Assembly: GCA_041277045.1 (NCBI GenBank)
Contig: JBGFSY010000001.1
Coordinates: forward strand, 744,001-808,000
From: Reddybacter sp041277045
GTDB taxonomy: Bacteria > Pseudomonadota > Gammaproteobacteria > Pseudomonadales > Porticoccaceae
Reading direction: 5' to 3'
DNA length: 64,000 bases
Below are positions 17,182-26,652 of the stretch, in pieces. Each line of letters starts with the position of its first letter. Position 1 is the stretch's first letter. A program made the translations under genes and the position numbers. The notes beneath the pieces were generated by a model. That model did not search any database, had not been told where the DNA came from, and saw only the letters and a list, made by a program, of their open reading frames with translations.

Positions 17182-18015
17182 CTACTCATCAAGCTTTGCC
17201 GCTGAATTGCGCGCAAAGCGGGTACTAATATTGGAATTGGCAAACACCGTTAGAACAACCAGGGCAAAGGCCATAGCAAACCACTGCACAGCATAAGCTG
17301 TGTGTTTTTCGGGCTGGACATTAACGATGATCCAGCTAGTTTTCAACGCTCTAGTGGGGCTCTCTTCCAGGCGCAGGGAATAGGGATAAACCTTGCCGCC
17401 GAGATAGCTCTCCAGCTTGTCGTGATCAAAATGCTGTATCACCAGAGGTGATACATCCGCTGCCCAAACATCATCGGCCAGCATCAGGTGTTTACCAAAG
17501 GCTTGATACAGGTAGCCGTTGAATGTTGAGGTCTCTCCCAGAGAGGGTATCGCCGGTAACTGACTGCGATCCAGACCGCCGGCAAGCCAACCGCGATTGA
17601 CCATTAGCCAAAACGCCTCGCCCCCATCCATTGTCACCTTAAGGGGTATCAACACTTCATAACCCGGGCGACCACCGTGGACGCGGTTATCAATCAGAAA
17701 AACCTGCTGCGGGTGAATTTCTCCAGTGGCAGTGACTCGAAGGTAGCGCTGGGCTAAAGCCCTATTGCTGTGCTCTGTCGAGCCATTATCGCCAGTTGAG
17801 TCGTCGCCATTGCCGACACTGGCAAAGGCAAGCGGCGCATTGGCGTGCAAAGCCGACTGGGCGGCGAGTATTTCCCGCTTTTCTTCCGCACGATGCAACT
17901 GCCAAAAACCAGCGGTTAAGGTCACGGGCAAGAAAAACAAGGTGAAAGCCAGAACCTTCCAGTTCCACTGCCATTCGAATTTCTCAGGGGGAGTAATCTG
18001 CTCAGGACTGGCCAT
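17182..18015 (-). CDS. SURF1 family oxidase assembly protein
   Basis: Inner-membrane factor for haem A insertion into cytochrome oxidase subunit I. It is 277 residues with the typical hairpin: N-terminal helix about 24-41 followed by FWQLHRAEEKREIL, a periplasmic domain with VNRGWLAGG near 138, and a C-terminal helix about 243-262 ending before a short cytoplasmic tail. It is divergent from the small twin-membrane gene across 40 bp. Confidence 0.92.
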   Translation of the reverse strand: MASPEQITPPEKFEWQWNWKVLAFTLFFLPVTLTAGFWQLHRAEEKREILAAQSALHANAPLAFASVGNGDDSTGDNGSTEHSNRALAQRYLRVTATGEIHPQQVFLIDNRVHGGRPGYEVLIPLKVTMDGGEAFWLMVNRGWLAGGLDRSQLPAIPSLGETSTFNGYLYQAFGKHLMLADDVWAADVSPLVIQHFDHDKLESYLGGKVYPYSLRLEESPTRALKTSWIIVNVQPEKHTAYAVQWFAMAFALVVLTVFANSNISTRFARNSAAKLDE

Positions 18016-18055
18016 ATGTGCTTAAATAAAAACCCCATCTATGAGGAGATTTGTA

Positions 18056-18319
18056 ATGTGGCTGAAAGTCGTCATTGTGCTGTTGTTTATCGGCATTGTA
18101 ATCAGCTTAAGTAGCGGACTGGTGTTTCTGGTGAAGGATTTTGGCAACCCGAAGCGACGCACACTTTATTCACTGGGTATTCGTATCACCCTCGCCAGCT
18201 TGATGATGGGACTTATTGTATACGGCTATTATACCGGCCAACTTTTTAGTACGGCGCCATGGGACAAAAAAATCCACGCTCAACATGCCCAGCCGGTGGA
18301 GAGACAAAAAACGCCATAA
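18056..18319 (+). CDS. DUF2909 twin transmembrane protein
   Basis: An 87-residue protein with two membrane helices (about 2-24 and 39-58) and a charged tail, matching the small gene found between SURF1 and coxC in Pseudomonas (PA0109 position), also on the opposite strand there. Probably linked to the oxidase by context only. The ATG at 18056 is chosen because GAGGAG (18043-18048) lies 7 bases ahead; the upstream ATG at 18041 overlaps that site. Confidence 0.85.
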   Translation: MWLKVVIVLLFIGIVISLSSGLVFLVKDFGNPKRRTLYSLGIRITLASLMMGLIVYGYYTGQLFSTAPWDKKIHAQHAQPVERQKTP

Positions 18320-18348
18320 ACCAGACAGAAATAACAAAGAGCAGTGAC

Positions 18349-18381
18349 AAAAATGGCCAGGTATTTACCTGGCCATTTTTT
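18349..18381. terminator. Bidirectional intrinsic terminator between twin-membrane gene and coxC
   Basis: A near-perfect hairpin AAAAATGGCCAGG...CCTGGCCATTTTT lies between the convergent stops, with A/T runs on both flanks so it can end transcription in both directions. Confidence 0.85.
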
Positions 18382-18403
18382 ATGTGGAGCTTAAAGGCGC
18401 TGT

Positions 18404-19306
18404 TTAAGCCAGTACGTAGACAAACAAAAACAGTCCTGCCCAAACCACATCAACAAAGTGCCAGTACCAGGAAGACGCTTCAAAGCCAAATTGATCATCT
18501 GCGCTAAAGTGCCCTTTAAGGCCACGAATCAACTGAATTAACAGCATAAAAGTACCCATGGTAACGTGGAAACCGTGGAAGCCCGTCAACATGAAAAAAG
18601 TACTGCCGTAAATTCCGGATTCCAGGGTCAAACCCATTTCGGTATAGGCTTCGTGGTATTCCTCATACTGCAGGAAGAGGAAGATAATACCGAGAAGTAC
18701 GGTCACCGCCAGCCAGATATTAAACTTTTTGCGATCATCATGCTTAATGGCGTGATGGGCAAAATGCACGGTCACACTGGAGGTTAGCAGGATGATAGTG
18801 TTCCACAGGGGCAGCCAGTGCAGCAGTTTGTCCCAACCCGGGAAGCTCATATTATGCTCCGGGCCAACAAATTCATTACTACCTGCAGCCTGTGCAGGTG
18901 TTTCCATCAGCGGCCACTGGGCGGTAAATTCTGGCCACACCAAGTGAATCATGTCGCTTTTGTCACCTTCACCGCCCAACCAGGGTAGGGCCAGGGTACG
19001 AATGTAGAAAAGGGTGCCAAAGAAAACGGCGAAGAACATCACTTCAGAAAAGATAAACCAGCTCATGCCCCAAACATAGGAGCGCTTTAACTGATCACTG
19101 TTCATACCCGCAATGTTTTCACGAATCACGGTGCGAAACCAGATATACATTACCGCAACCAGCAGAGCCGTTCCGACGAGAAGTATGCTGCTACTACCAT
19201 CGTTAAGTAAAAGTCCAGCCCCAAGCGCCATCAAGCCCAGTGCCAGCGCGCCAAGAACCGGTAAACGGCTCTCCTCAGGTACGTAGTAATTACTTTCTGT
19301 TGCCAT
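18404..19306 (-). CDS. coxC: Cytochrome c oxidase subunit III
   Basis: Seven-helix membrane subunit of the aa3-type oxidase, 300 residues. Recognisable parts are SYVWGMSWFIFSEVMFFAVFF near 75-95, SSVTVHFAHHAIKHDDRKKF near 185 and the C-terminal GFHGFHVTMGTFML and WYWHFVDVVWAGLF segments. GGAGAAAT precedes the ATG. Downstream of ctaG on the leftward operon and closed by the terminator at 18349-18381. Confidence 0.97.
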   Translation of the reverse strand: MATESNYYVPEESRLPVLGALALGLMALGAGLLLNDGSSSILLVGTALLVAVMYIWFRTVIRENIAGMNSDQLKRSYVWGMSWFIFSEVMFFAVFFGTLFYIRTLALPWLGGEGDKSDMIHLVWPEFTAQWPLMETPAQAAGSNEFVGPEHNMSFPGWDKLLHWLPLWNTIILLTSSVTVHFAHHAIKHDDRKKFNIWLAVTVLLGIIFLFLQYEEYHEAYTEMGLTLESGIYGSTFFMLTGFHGFHVTMGTFMLLIQLIRGLKGHFSADDQFGFEASSWYWHFVDVVWAGLFLFVYVLA

Positions 19307-19358
19307 TTTTTTATTTCTCCAATACTCCGCGTTCCTAGACGCGGTAACTAACAGGTGA

Positions 19359-19910
19359 TTAGTTTGTTATTGCCACTTCGGCTGCCGTCGCTTCCGTCAC
19401 ATCAAACAGGGTATAAGATAAGGTAATAGTGGTCACGCTGTCCGGTAACTCTGGGTCAACGATAAACACCAGTCCCATTTTTGTCTCTTCACCCGCTTTT
19501 AGTGGCTGTTTGTTAAAGCAAAAACATTCAGTTTTGTGAAAAAACTCTGCTGCATTGTTGGGTGTAATATTGGGTATTGCCTGAGCAACCATATCTCTCG
19601 ACGTCGGGTTACGTGCATAAAACTCGACTGCAGTTTTCTCACCCGGATGAACGCGAACCTGGTACTCCACCGGGGCAAATTCCCAGGGCATTGCACCATT
19701 ATTTGTCGCGACAAACTGAACTTTAACTTCCCGCTCCGCATCTACTGCTGCCACTGCGCCCTCATACTGTCCCTTGGTCTTGCCACCGATACCGGTGAGC
19801 TCACAAAACACATCGTACAAAGGCGGCATCAAAAAGACTGCAAAGACAAACATGCCAATCGCCGCCACCACTAACTTCAGGGTGATTTTCTGCGTCGCGT
19901 TGATTGGCAT
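19359..19910 (-). CDS. ctaG: Cytochrome c oxidase assembly protein CtaG/Cox11
   Basis: Copper chaperone for the CuB site of subunit I. It is 183 residues with one N-terminal membrane helix (about 9-30) and a periplasmic immunoglobulin-like domain. The copper ligands are in HKTECFCFNKQPL near 125-137. Located between coxA and coxC, the conserved place. Confidence 0.96.
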   Translation of the reverse strand: MPINATQKITLKLVVAAIGMFVFAVFLMPPLYDVFCELTGIGGKTKGQYEGAVAAVDAEREVKVQFVATNNGAMPWEFAPVEYQVRVHPGEKTAVEFYARNPTSRDMVAQAIPNITPNNAAEFFHKTECFCFNKQPLKAGEETKMGLVFIVDPELPDSVTTITLSYTLFDVTEATAAEVAITN

Positions 19911-19930
19911 GCCAGGTACTCTCCCCGCGC

Positions 19931-21484
19931 CTACTTAACTTCAGGTGGCGTTGAGAAAGTGTGGAAAGGCGCTGGTGTTGGCAGCGTCCATTCCAGACCC
20001 TCTGCACCTTCCCAGGTTTTCTCTTCGCTAGTGGGCTTGCCAGCAACGATGGTATAGATCACATTGTAGAGGAACATCAACTGCGCTGCCCCGTACATGA
20101 AAGCACCAATGCTCGACACCATATTCCAGTCAGAAAACTGTAGGGCGTAATCTGCATAACGGCGCGGCATACCTGCAAGCCCTAAAAAGTGCTGAGGGAT
20201 AAAGGTGATGTTAAAACCGATAAAGGCAAGCCAGAACTGCGCTTTACCCATGGTCTCGTCATACATTCTGCCGGTCCACTTGGGCAGCCAGTAATACACA
20301 GCCGCTGACATTGAAAAGACCGCACCAGCCACCATCACATAGTGGAAATGACCGACCACAAAGTAACTGTCATGGTATTGAATATCCGCCGGGGCGACCG
20401 CCAGCATCAAGCCGGTGAAACCACCAAAGGTAAACAAAATGACCATAGCAATGGAGAACAACATCGGTGTTTCAAAGCTAAGCGAGCCTTTGAACATGGT
20501 GGTTATCCAGTTAAACACCTTCACCCCCGTGGGCACGGCAATCAGCATGGTGGCGTACATGAAGTACAACTCACCAGCAATTGGCATACCCGTGGTGAAC
20601 ATATGGTGAGCCCATACGATGAATGACAGGAAGGCAATGGCTGATGTCGCGTAAACCATCGATGAGTAACCGAACAGAGGCTTGCGGCTGAATGTTGGAA
20701 TGATCGCTGAAACCACACCAAAGGCCGGCAAAATGATGATGTACACCTCGGGATGACCAAAGAACCAGAAAATATGCTGGAACAAGACTGGATCACCGCC
20801 ACCGGCTGCATCGAAGAAGCTGGTACCGAAGTTAATATCCATCAACATCATGGTAACCACACCGGCCAGAACAGGCATTACCGCAACCAACAAGAAAGCG
20901 GTAATCAACCAAGTCCAGACGAAGAGCGGCAGTTTCATCATTGTCATGCCAGGGGCGCGCAAGTTGAGCACGGTGGCGATGATGTTGATGGAACCCATAA
21001 TTGATGAAGCACCAATAATATGGACGCCAAAGATGAAGAAGTTAACCGTGTCGGGCGCGTAGGTGGTGGACAGTGGCGCGTAGAAAGTCCAACCAAAGTT
21101 AGGCGCACCGCCTTCCATAAACAGCGTGGAAGCCAGCAGGGCAAAACCGAAAGGCAAAATCCAGAAGCTGAGGTTATTCATCCTCGGCAGCGCCATATCC
21201 GGTGCACCAATCTGCAGGGGAATCATCCAGTTAGCCAGGCCCACGAAGGAGGGCATGATGGCCCCGAAGACCATGATCAAACCGTGCATCGTGGTCATCT
21301 GGTTGAAAAACTCGGGTTTAATCAGCTGCATACCTGGAGCAAATAGCTCGGCGCGAATAATCATCGCGAACGCGCCGCCGAGTAAAAACATTGCAAAACT
21401 GAACCAGAGGTACATCGTACCAATGTCTTTGTGGTTCGTGGCGAACAACCAACGACCAATACCTTTTGCGGGACCGTGTGCCAT
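19931..21484 (-). CDS. coxA: Cytochrome c oxidase subunit I (aa3 type)
   Basis: Catalytic haem-copper subunit, 517 residues with 12 membrane helices. The low-spin haem ligand is in TTMHGLIMVFG near 64; the CuB His and cross-linked Tyr are in FGHPEVYI near 241-248, with the two further CuB histidines in WAHHMFTTG near 290; the haem a and a3 ligands are in SYFVVGHFHYVMV near 372-384. The Glu of the D-channel is in the HPEVY motif region as usual for A-type enzymes. It is 12 bp downstream of coxB. Confidence 0.98.
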   Translation of the reverse strand: MAHGPAKGIGRWLFATNHKDIGTMYLWFSFAMFLLGGAFAMIIRAELFAPGMQLIKPEFFNQMTTMHGLIMVFGAIMPSFVGLANWMIPLQIGAPDMALPRMNNLSFWILPFGFALLASTLFMEGGAPNFGWTFYAPLSTTYAPDTVNFFIFGVHIIGASSIMGSINIIATVLNLRAPGMTMMKLPLFVWTWLITAFLLVAVMPVLAGVVTMMLMDINFGTSFFDAAGGGDPVLFQHIFWFFGHPEVYIIILPAFGVVSAIIPTFSRKPLFGYSSMVYATSAIAFLSFIVWAHHMFTTGMPIAGELYFMYATMLIAVPTGVKVFNWITTMFKGSLSFETPMLFSIAMVILFTFGGFTGLMLAVAPADIQYHDSYFVVGHFHYVMVAGAVFSMSAAVYYWLPKWTGRMYDETMGKAQFWLAFIGFNITFIPQHFLGLAGMPRRYADYALQFSDWNMVSSIGAFMYGAAQLMFLYNVIYTIVAGKPTSEEKTWEGAEGLEWTLPTPAPFHTFSTPPEVK

Positions 21485-21496
21485 GTTAATTTTCCC

Positions 21497-22657
21497 CTAT
21501 TGGCCTTGTTTGAATTTAAGTACGTCGAGAGGCTGAACCATGTCACCGACATCGTTGCCCCAGGCATTACGCTCATAAGTAATGATCGCGGCCAGGTCGA
21601 CCTCTGACAATTGCCCTCCGAAGGCTTGCATCGCCGTGCCACTGACACCGTTGACCACAGCATCAAGATGCTTGGCCACGGGGCCAAGAGCAATCGCGCT
21701 GCCCTTCAAACCAGGAAATGCCCCGGGGATACCCTCACCATTGACCATATGACATGAAGCACATGAACGGTTGTAAGCTGCCTCACCTTTAGCCATCAAC
21801 TGCTCAAGCGTAAAGGTTTTCTTAGCCATCTCGCGCTCAGCTGCCGCAGCTTCTTTTTTGTCCGCTAGCCAAACCTTATATTCTTCTTCGGTAACCGCAT
21901 GCACAACGATGGGCATAAAGGCATGGCCCTTACCGCAGAGCTCAGCACAGAAACCGCGATAGATACCGGGCTCATCGATATTGGCCCAGGTTTCGTTGAT
22001 AAAGCCGGGGACTGCATCGCGCTTAACACCCAAATCTGGCACCCACCAGGCGTGGATAACGTCTTTAGCGGTGAGTAGGAAGCGGATTTTTTTGCCGATC
22101 GGCAAGACCAGGGGCTCATTGACCTCGGAGAGGTAGAACTCTGTTTTCGCCTCCAGGTTATAAATGGCGGACTCTGAGGTCGTCAGCTCACTCATAAACT
22201 CAACACCTTCGCCGAGATATTCGTACTGCCATTTCCACTGGTAGCCGGTAATCTTAATATCAAGATCGGCTTCGCTGGTATCGTAAAGCTCAACCAACGT
22301 TTTGGTGGAGGGGAAGGCTACCCAGATCAAAATAAAGACCGGAACTATCGTCCACAACAACTCGACTGTTGTGCTTTCGTGGAAGTTTGAAGCCTTGGCA
22401 CCTTTTGATTTGCGGTGGGCAAACATGCTGTAAAACATAACACCGTAAACCACCACTGAGATCCATACACAGATCCAGACGACAAGCATGTGTAAGTCAT
22501 AGATATCATTACTTACACTGGTGACGCCCCGGGGCATATTCAGCAAACTCCACCCACTTGTATGTGCATCTTCTGCCTGGGCTAGTTGCCCTACAGAAAA
22601 TAACAGTAGCAGCGGGCTTAGCGCATACACGACAAGCTGCTTTACTCTAGATACCAT
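21497..22657 (-). CDS. coxB: Cytochrome c oxidase subunit II with fused C-terminal cytochrome c domain (caa3 type)
   Basis: Electron entry subunit, 386 residues. A signal peptide (about 1-28) and two membrane helices (about 55-78, 97-116) come before the CuA cupredoxin domain, with CAELCGKGHAFM at about 236-247. Beyond that, a haem c domain has CASCH at about 298-302 and a distal Met ligand candidate in GTAMQAFGG, so electrons can pass through a fused cytochrome c. First gene of the leftward cox operon; a 451-bp non-coding region lies upstream. Confidence 0.97.
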   Translation of the reverse strand: MVSRVKQLVVYALSPLLLLFSVGQLAQAEDAHTSGWSLLNMPRGVTSVSNDIYDLHMLVVWICVWISVVVYGVMFYSMFAHRKSKGAKASNFHESTTVELLWTIVPVFILIWVAFPSTKTLVELYDTSEADLDIKITGYQWKWQYEYLGEGVEFMSELTTSESAIYNLEAKTEFYLSEVNEPLVLPIGKKIRFLLTAKDVIHAWWVPDLGVKRDAVPGFINETWANIDEPGIYRGFCAELCGKGHAFMPIVVHAVTEEEYKVWLADKKEAAAAEREMAKKTFTLEQLMAKGEAAYNRSCASCHMVNGEGIPGAFPGLKGSAIALGPVAKHLDAVVNGVSGTAMQAFGGQLSEVDLAAIITYERNAWGNDVGDMVQPLDVLKFKQGQ

Positions 22658-22976
22658 TGCCTATTCTCTCCGGATTGCTTTATTGATCTTTTTGAGAAAC
22701 ACGAGAAGCCCTAGCGCCAGGCTTAATCAGCCTACGCTGGCTATCTGAACCCCCCGCGCTCCCACTTTTACATTTATTTGCGGGAACACCTGCGACATCA
22801 TGTCACTTCTTTTGCCAACAATTTACGTTTACTGTATTCATCGCCCCCTTAAAACGAAAGGACATAACAACACACGTAATATCGACGCGGCGCGCAGTAT
22901 ATCAGAAGGCCTGTAGAAAGGTCACCGTCAAAAAGCCAATAAACAGGGCAACCAGCGAGCCCAACCTGTCAATCAC

Positions 22977-22990
22977 TTGACACACATCAA
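22977..22990. promoter_or_regulatory. FNR/Anr-like box
   Basis: TTGAC-ACAC-ATCAA is one base from the FNR/Anr consensus TTGAT-N4-ATCAA. It lies 320 bp upstream of coxB and 119 bp upstream of the rightward gene at 23109. Oxygen-dependent control of the oxidase is plausible, but the distance favours the other gene or a shared role. The rest of 22658-23108 shows no gene, only a minor GCTCG...CGAGC dyad near 23040. Confidence 0.4.
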
Positions 22991-23108
22991 TCGACCAGAA
23001 TGCTAACTAACCTAAAAGCCTAAAATATCGCAAACATCAGCTCGAAGCTCCGAGCACAGGGTTTGTAGGTGGTTTGCTTTTTTTCAATTTTCAACTAGAT
23101 TTCTAGGC

Positions 23109-23774
23109 ATGGATACTTTCAATCTACGCCGCGATATAGAGCGCGCCAAAGTTATCGAACACCAAAGCGGACTGCTCGCCGCACAACTCCAGCTCAAGGC
23201 TCCCTTTTTACACCGCGCAATTCAAATGCCACTCGACAATGCCGTTCCTGTGCTTCTCGATTTTGTCGTGCGCTATACCGAACATGTCGCTGAATTCGTC
23301 GATGTGCTGAGCATTATCGGCATCAATGCCAATTGCTGTGAATACACCGAGGCGGTAGTTAACTTTTGCACCGGCGCATTTGATCAAATTCTTCCATTAT
23401 TAAACGGGAAAAATGAACTCGCCACCCTTATGGCCCAGGCCTATATCGCCCACCGAGTGATTGAAGAGGTCAACGAACACTTTTCCCAACAGTGTAATGA
23501 GCCACTCATCCCGATGGACATGACCCGCTCCAACCTCATCATTCATCAATTGATCGGCGAACCCCTGGCTAATCAACTCGATCTTGTCGCCCAGGACGTT
23601 GCCGAACAACTGGAGCGGGACTATCTACGCTTAGATAGCGGCATCTTCGACCAAAACGCTAGCCGGGAAATTGCCTGGGGCATTGAGGTCACTCACTGGC
23701 CCTGCCTCACCGACACGCTGGCGGTGGGTTTATTGCTGGGGCAGGGCAGCACCAACACGGCCAGCATTCACTAA
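23109..23774 (+). CDS. Conserved-looking hypothetical protein (mostly helical)
   Basis: A 221-residue soluble protein I do not recognise. No signal peptide, membrane helix or catalytic motif is visible. It appears mostly alpha-helical, with an acidic character and several His/Cys residues (NANCCEYTEAVVNFC near 77-91). Start is ATG at 23109, with no convincing ribosome site. It converges with the YheV-like gene and is divergent from coxB across the region containing an FNR-like box. Coding is supported by length and normal codon use. Confidence 0.65.
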   Translation: MDTFNLRRDIERAKVIEHQSGLLAAQLQLKAPFLHRAIQMPLDNAVPVLLDFVVRYTEHVAEFVDVLSIIGINANCCEYTEAVVNFCTGAFDQILPLLNGKNELATLMAQAYIAHRVIEEVNEHFSQQCNEPLIPMDMTRSNLIIHQLIGEPLANQLDLVAQDVAEQLERDYLRLDSGIFDQNASREIAWGIEVTHWPCLTDTLAVGLLLGQGSTNTASIH

Positions 23775-23790
23775 CCTTGTACCATTCTTT

Positions 23791-24024
23791 TTATTTTTTC
23801 ACTGAGGCATCGACAAACTTAATCGGCTGTCTATCGAGATCACGGTTGGCACGGGTTTCTAAATCTGCGGAGGGCTGGCTAAACAAGGTCTCCTCGGCGA
23901 AATCACAACTGACACATTCACGACAGTCTTTCTCGCCCTGCCGATAAACCACCAACTTGTCCATCTCACCACAACGGGGGCAAACAGCACCTGCAATAAA
24001 ACGTTTAACCACTTTTTTTGTCAC
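23791..24024 (-). CDS. YheV-family zinc-ribbon protein
   Basis: A 77-residue protein with two cysteine pairs, CPRC at 15-18 and CRECVSC at about 34-40, typical of the YheV/TIGR02443 putative metal-binding family. The basic N-terminus MTKKVVKRFIAG is also characteristic. Function unknown. Divergent from the gamma carbonic anhydrase gene. Confidence 0.8.
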   Translation of the reverse strand: MTKKVVKRFIAGAVCPRCGEMDKLVVYRQGEKDCRECVSCDFAEETLFSQPSADLETRANRDLDRQPIKFVDASVKK

Positions 24025-24097
24025 CCTAAACTCCCGTTCAAACCCAGTAATAAAGCCCGCTATAATAACAGCTCACACAAACTACCAGGATTTAGCC

Positions 24098-24652
24098 ATG
24101 CCACTCGACAATACAAGCGCCATCCGCTGTTTTAACGGCCACACCCCAAAACTTGGAGAGCACTGTTTTGTCGACACAGCGGCAACGGTGATTGGCGATG
24201 TCGAGCTCGGCGACGACTGTTCAGTCTGGCCCGGCGCAGTGATACGCGGTGACATGCACTCGATTCGCATCGGCCAGCGCAGCAGTATTCAGGACGGCAC
24301 CGTGGTGCACATTACCCATGCCAGCGACTACAACCCCGGCGGCTGGCCAACCACTATCGGCAACGATGTCACCGTTGGCCACAATGTCACCCTCCACGGC
24401 TGCACATTAGGTAACTGTATTTTGGTGGGTATTGGCTCCACCGTCATGGACGGTGCGGTGGTGGAAGATAACGTGATTATCGGCGCGGGTACGCTGGTAC
24501 CGCCCGGCAAAACCTTAAAAAGCGGCCACCTCTATTTCGGCAGCCCCTGTAAACAGGCTCGAGCGTTAACTCAAAGTGAAATTGACTACTTTCCCTATAC
24601 CGCTGGCAACTACGTGAAACTGAAAGATCAGTACCTGGCTGAAGCCGGCTAA
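24098..24652 (+). CDS. Gamma carbonic anhydrase family protein
   Basis: Left-handed beta-helix hexapeptide-repeat trimer of the YrdA/PaaY/CaiE group, 184 residues. The zinc ligands appear intact: His71 (TVVHITHASD), His95 and His100 (GHNVTLHGC). The frame is open upstream, but the ATG at 24098 with AGGA 7 bases ahead starts the family-like MPLDNTSAIRCFNG. Whether it hydrates CO2 or has another activity cannot be told from sequence; many family members are weakly active. Confidence 0.9.
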   Translation: MPLDNTSAIRCFNGHTPKLGEHCFVDTAATVIGDVELGDDCSVWPGAVIRGDMHSIRIGQRSSIQDGTVVHITHASDYNPGGWPTTIGNDVTVGHNVTLHGCTLGNCILVGIGSTVMDGAVVEDNVIIGAGTLVPPGKTLKSGHLYFGSPCKQARALTQSEIDYFPYTAGNYVKLKDQYLAEAG

Positions 24653-24667
24653 TAGAATGGCAACAAC

Positions 24668-24701
24668 GCCTTAACCTGCATTTAATGACGCAGGCTAAGG
24701 C
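24668..24701. terminator. Hairpin between convergent carbonic anhydrase and fabY genes
   Basis: GCCTTAACCTGC (24668-24679) and GCAGGCTAAGGC (24690-24701) form a 12-bp stem with one mismatch and a 10-base loop. No strong T run follows, so its efficiency as a terminator is uncertain. Confidence 0.55.
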
Positions 24702-24707
24702 CAGTCG

Positions 24708-26588
24708 TTAGAGCATATCGTCGTAGGGGTTTTCGCCTGTCAAAGGAACAGCCTTGCCGTAGCCCGGCAGGCTGATAGCCTGATCAGAAAGCAATACTTC
24801 ATCGTCGCCAATCACCCCTTCACCAAAACGGTAAATCGGTGCTAACTCACCCCGGTCGGCGCGCGCTTCATAATCTGCTGCTTGCTCACGTGTAGCCTCG
24901 CGGCGCTGGCAGTAATCACTCCAGTCACTGCTGTGGCGTTTAGCCAGCATTTGCTCAGTGACCTGACCGGAGAACAAAACGCCCGTCGCATTATTACCGC
25001 CAAAACCCTTGGCATTAATAAAGGCGACATCTTTTTCAGCCGGTAAATCTTTCAGGGGGAAGTGTAGGCGCTGCTGATAGACATCATCGGCGACGGCATC
25101 CATGGTTTTAATGCCGGGAATCAAGCCGTGGCGCATGGCACCAATGGCCGTCATGATCTGGTCACCACTGGCTGGTGCCAGCGAATGTCCAACATAGGCT
25201 TTCACCGCACACACGGGCCAGTCACTAATACCGAAGGCCTCGGCAATACGCTCAAAAATAATCGACTCCGTGACTCGATTCTGCGGCGTGCTCGAACCGT
25301 GGGCCATAACAAAACTGCGCTGGCGCACGGCTTCCTCACCGAGGATATTGCGCGCCGTGGCAACCGCCTTGCCAAAGCTAATATAGTTGCCCGGCCCCGG
25401 CCCGGAGATGGACTTTTTAATGCCATCGGCATCAACATGAACATCGGGCACCGCACCAAAAATATCGGCACCCAATTCGACGGCCAGTGCGTCGTCCATC
25501 AGGACAATATATTGCGCCGACTCACCCATAACAAAACCGGCATTCTCACCAAAGGGACGGCTGTAGCGGCGGGGGTCGCCATCACCCAGAGCCTGCATTT
25601 CCGCTTCCGTGGCCAGAGCGGTCATGTTGGTATAACCCTCCATAATCTCCGGCAAGATGGGCGCTTCACCGCAACCCACGACAGCTACACGACGGGCGCC
25701 GCTGTGGATATCTTTCACGGCCGCGCGCAAATTGTATAAAAAACTGGCACAGGCGCCGGCCACCGATTCAGTATGACCGAGGTTACCCAGCACATAGGCA
25801 TTGACGAAATCGGCGGGCATGCTGGTCAAGCCCATAGGCACCTGTTTGGAGGTTGGCCGCCGCCCCAACTGGCGTGAAGCCATCAAACCACCAAGGCCTT
25901 CATCGGCCAACTGCCCCATAGCGCTGGAGGCGTAAACACCAGTTTCATCGGGCTGCACGGCATCGCAAATGGTTTGCCAGTCAATACCGATGGAGCGCAC
26001 CGCGTCGGTGGCGCCAAACAGTGCCAACTGTAGGCCTCGCGGTTGAAAGCGTGAATTGTAGAGCTCACCCGGTTCAAAACCCGTTGGCAACTGGCCAGCG
26101 GCCTTCACCGACATATTGCGCGTGGTGGGGATACGCCACTCCTGCTGCCCCTGAATGGTCACTTCTACCGAACCATCTGGGCCATCAGCGACTTGCCAGC
26201 TTTCCGGTATCACCTCGGGCAGGCTTTTTTTCGTAGTCCGAAATGTCATCGCCTGTTCACTGGAGTCTGTCACCAGTGTCTTTTGGCAAAACGCTGCGTC
26301 GGGGTCGTAGTGGTTTGACTCAATACGACGGACCAAGGTCTTATCGCAAACCTCGGCAGCATAGCGCGCAGAGACTTCATTGATGCTGAGGCTTTTGCCC
26401 GTACTATCTGCATAGGCGGAACCATTCCAGCTAACCAACTTCATCATGCAGGCCAGACCGGCAATGGTTTTTTCCTGCTCTTCCTGAGCCAGGTTTTCTA
26501 GCACCATGCGCCGGTAAGCCTGGTCAAATGAACTTCTTCCTGCGGGATTAACACCACCGTATCCGACAATAACGGGCAAAATTGACAT
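24708..26588 (-). CDS. fabY: FabY-type beta-ketoacyl-ACP synthase
   Basis: A 626-residue condensing enzyme resembling Pseudomonas aeruginosa FabY (PA5174), which makes acetoacetyl-ACP from acetyl-CoA and malonyl-ACP to start fatty acid synthesis in place of FabH. The thiolase-fold catalytic triad is present: Cys near 279 in VAGACASFLYNL, His near 428 in MAHGSSTPQN and His near 466 in VGHSLAPASG; the GFGGNNAT loop is near 530. The N-terminal 200 residues are the FabY-specific extension. It is divergent from an AraC-type regulator across a palindromic site. Confidence 0.88.
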   Translation of the reverse strand: MSILPVIVGYGGVNPAGRSSFDQAYRRMVLENLAQEEQEKTIAGLACMMKLVSWNGSAYADSTGKSLSINEVSARYAAEVCDKTLVRRIESNHYDPDAAFCQKTLVTDSSEQAMTFRTTKKSLPEVIPESWQVADGPDGSVEVTIQGQQEWRIPTTRNMSVKAAGQLPTGFEPGELYNSRFQPRGLQLALFGATDAVRSIGIDWQTICDAVQPDETGVYASSAMGQLADEGLGGLMASRQLGRRPTSKQVPMGLTSMPADFVNAYVLGNLGHTESVAGACASFLYNLRAAVKDIHSGARRVAVVGCGEAPILPEIMEGYTNMTALATEAEMQALGDGDPRRYSRPFGENAGFVMGESAQYIVLMDDALAVELGADIFGAVPDVHVDADGIKKSISGPGPGNYISFGKAVATARNILGEEAVRQRSFVMAHGSSTPQNRVTESIIFERIAEAFGISDWPVCAVKAYVGHSLAPASGDQIMTAIGAMRHGLIPGIKTMDAVADDVYQQRLHFPLKDLPAEKDVAFINAKGFGGNNATGVLFSGQVTEQMLAKRHSSDWSDYCQRREATREQAADYEARADRGELAPIYRFGEGVIGDDEVLLSDQAISLPGYGKAVPLTGENPYDDML

Positions 26589-26652
26589 TGTTTTTTGCTA
26601 CCTTATCCATAGATTAAACATAACTGGGCAAATTGTAAGCTGTACGCAGCCC

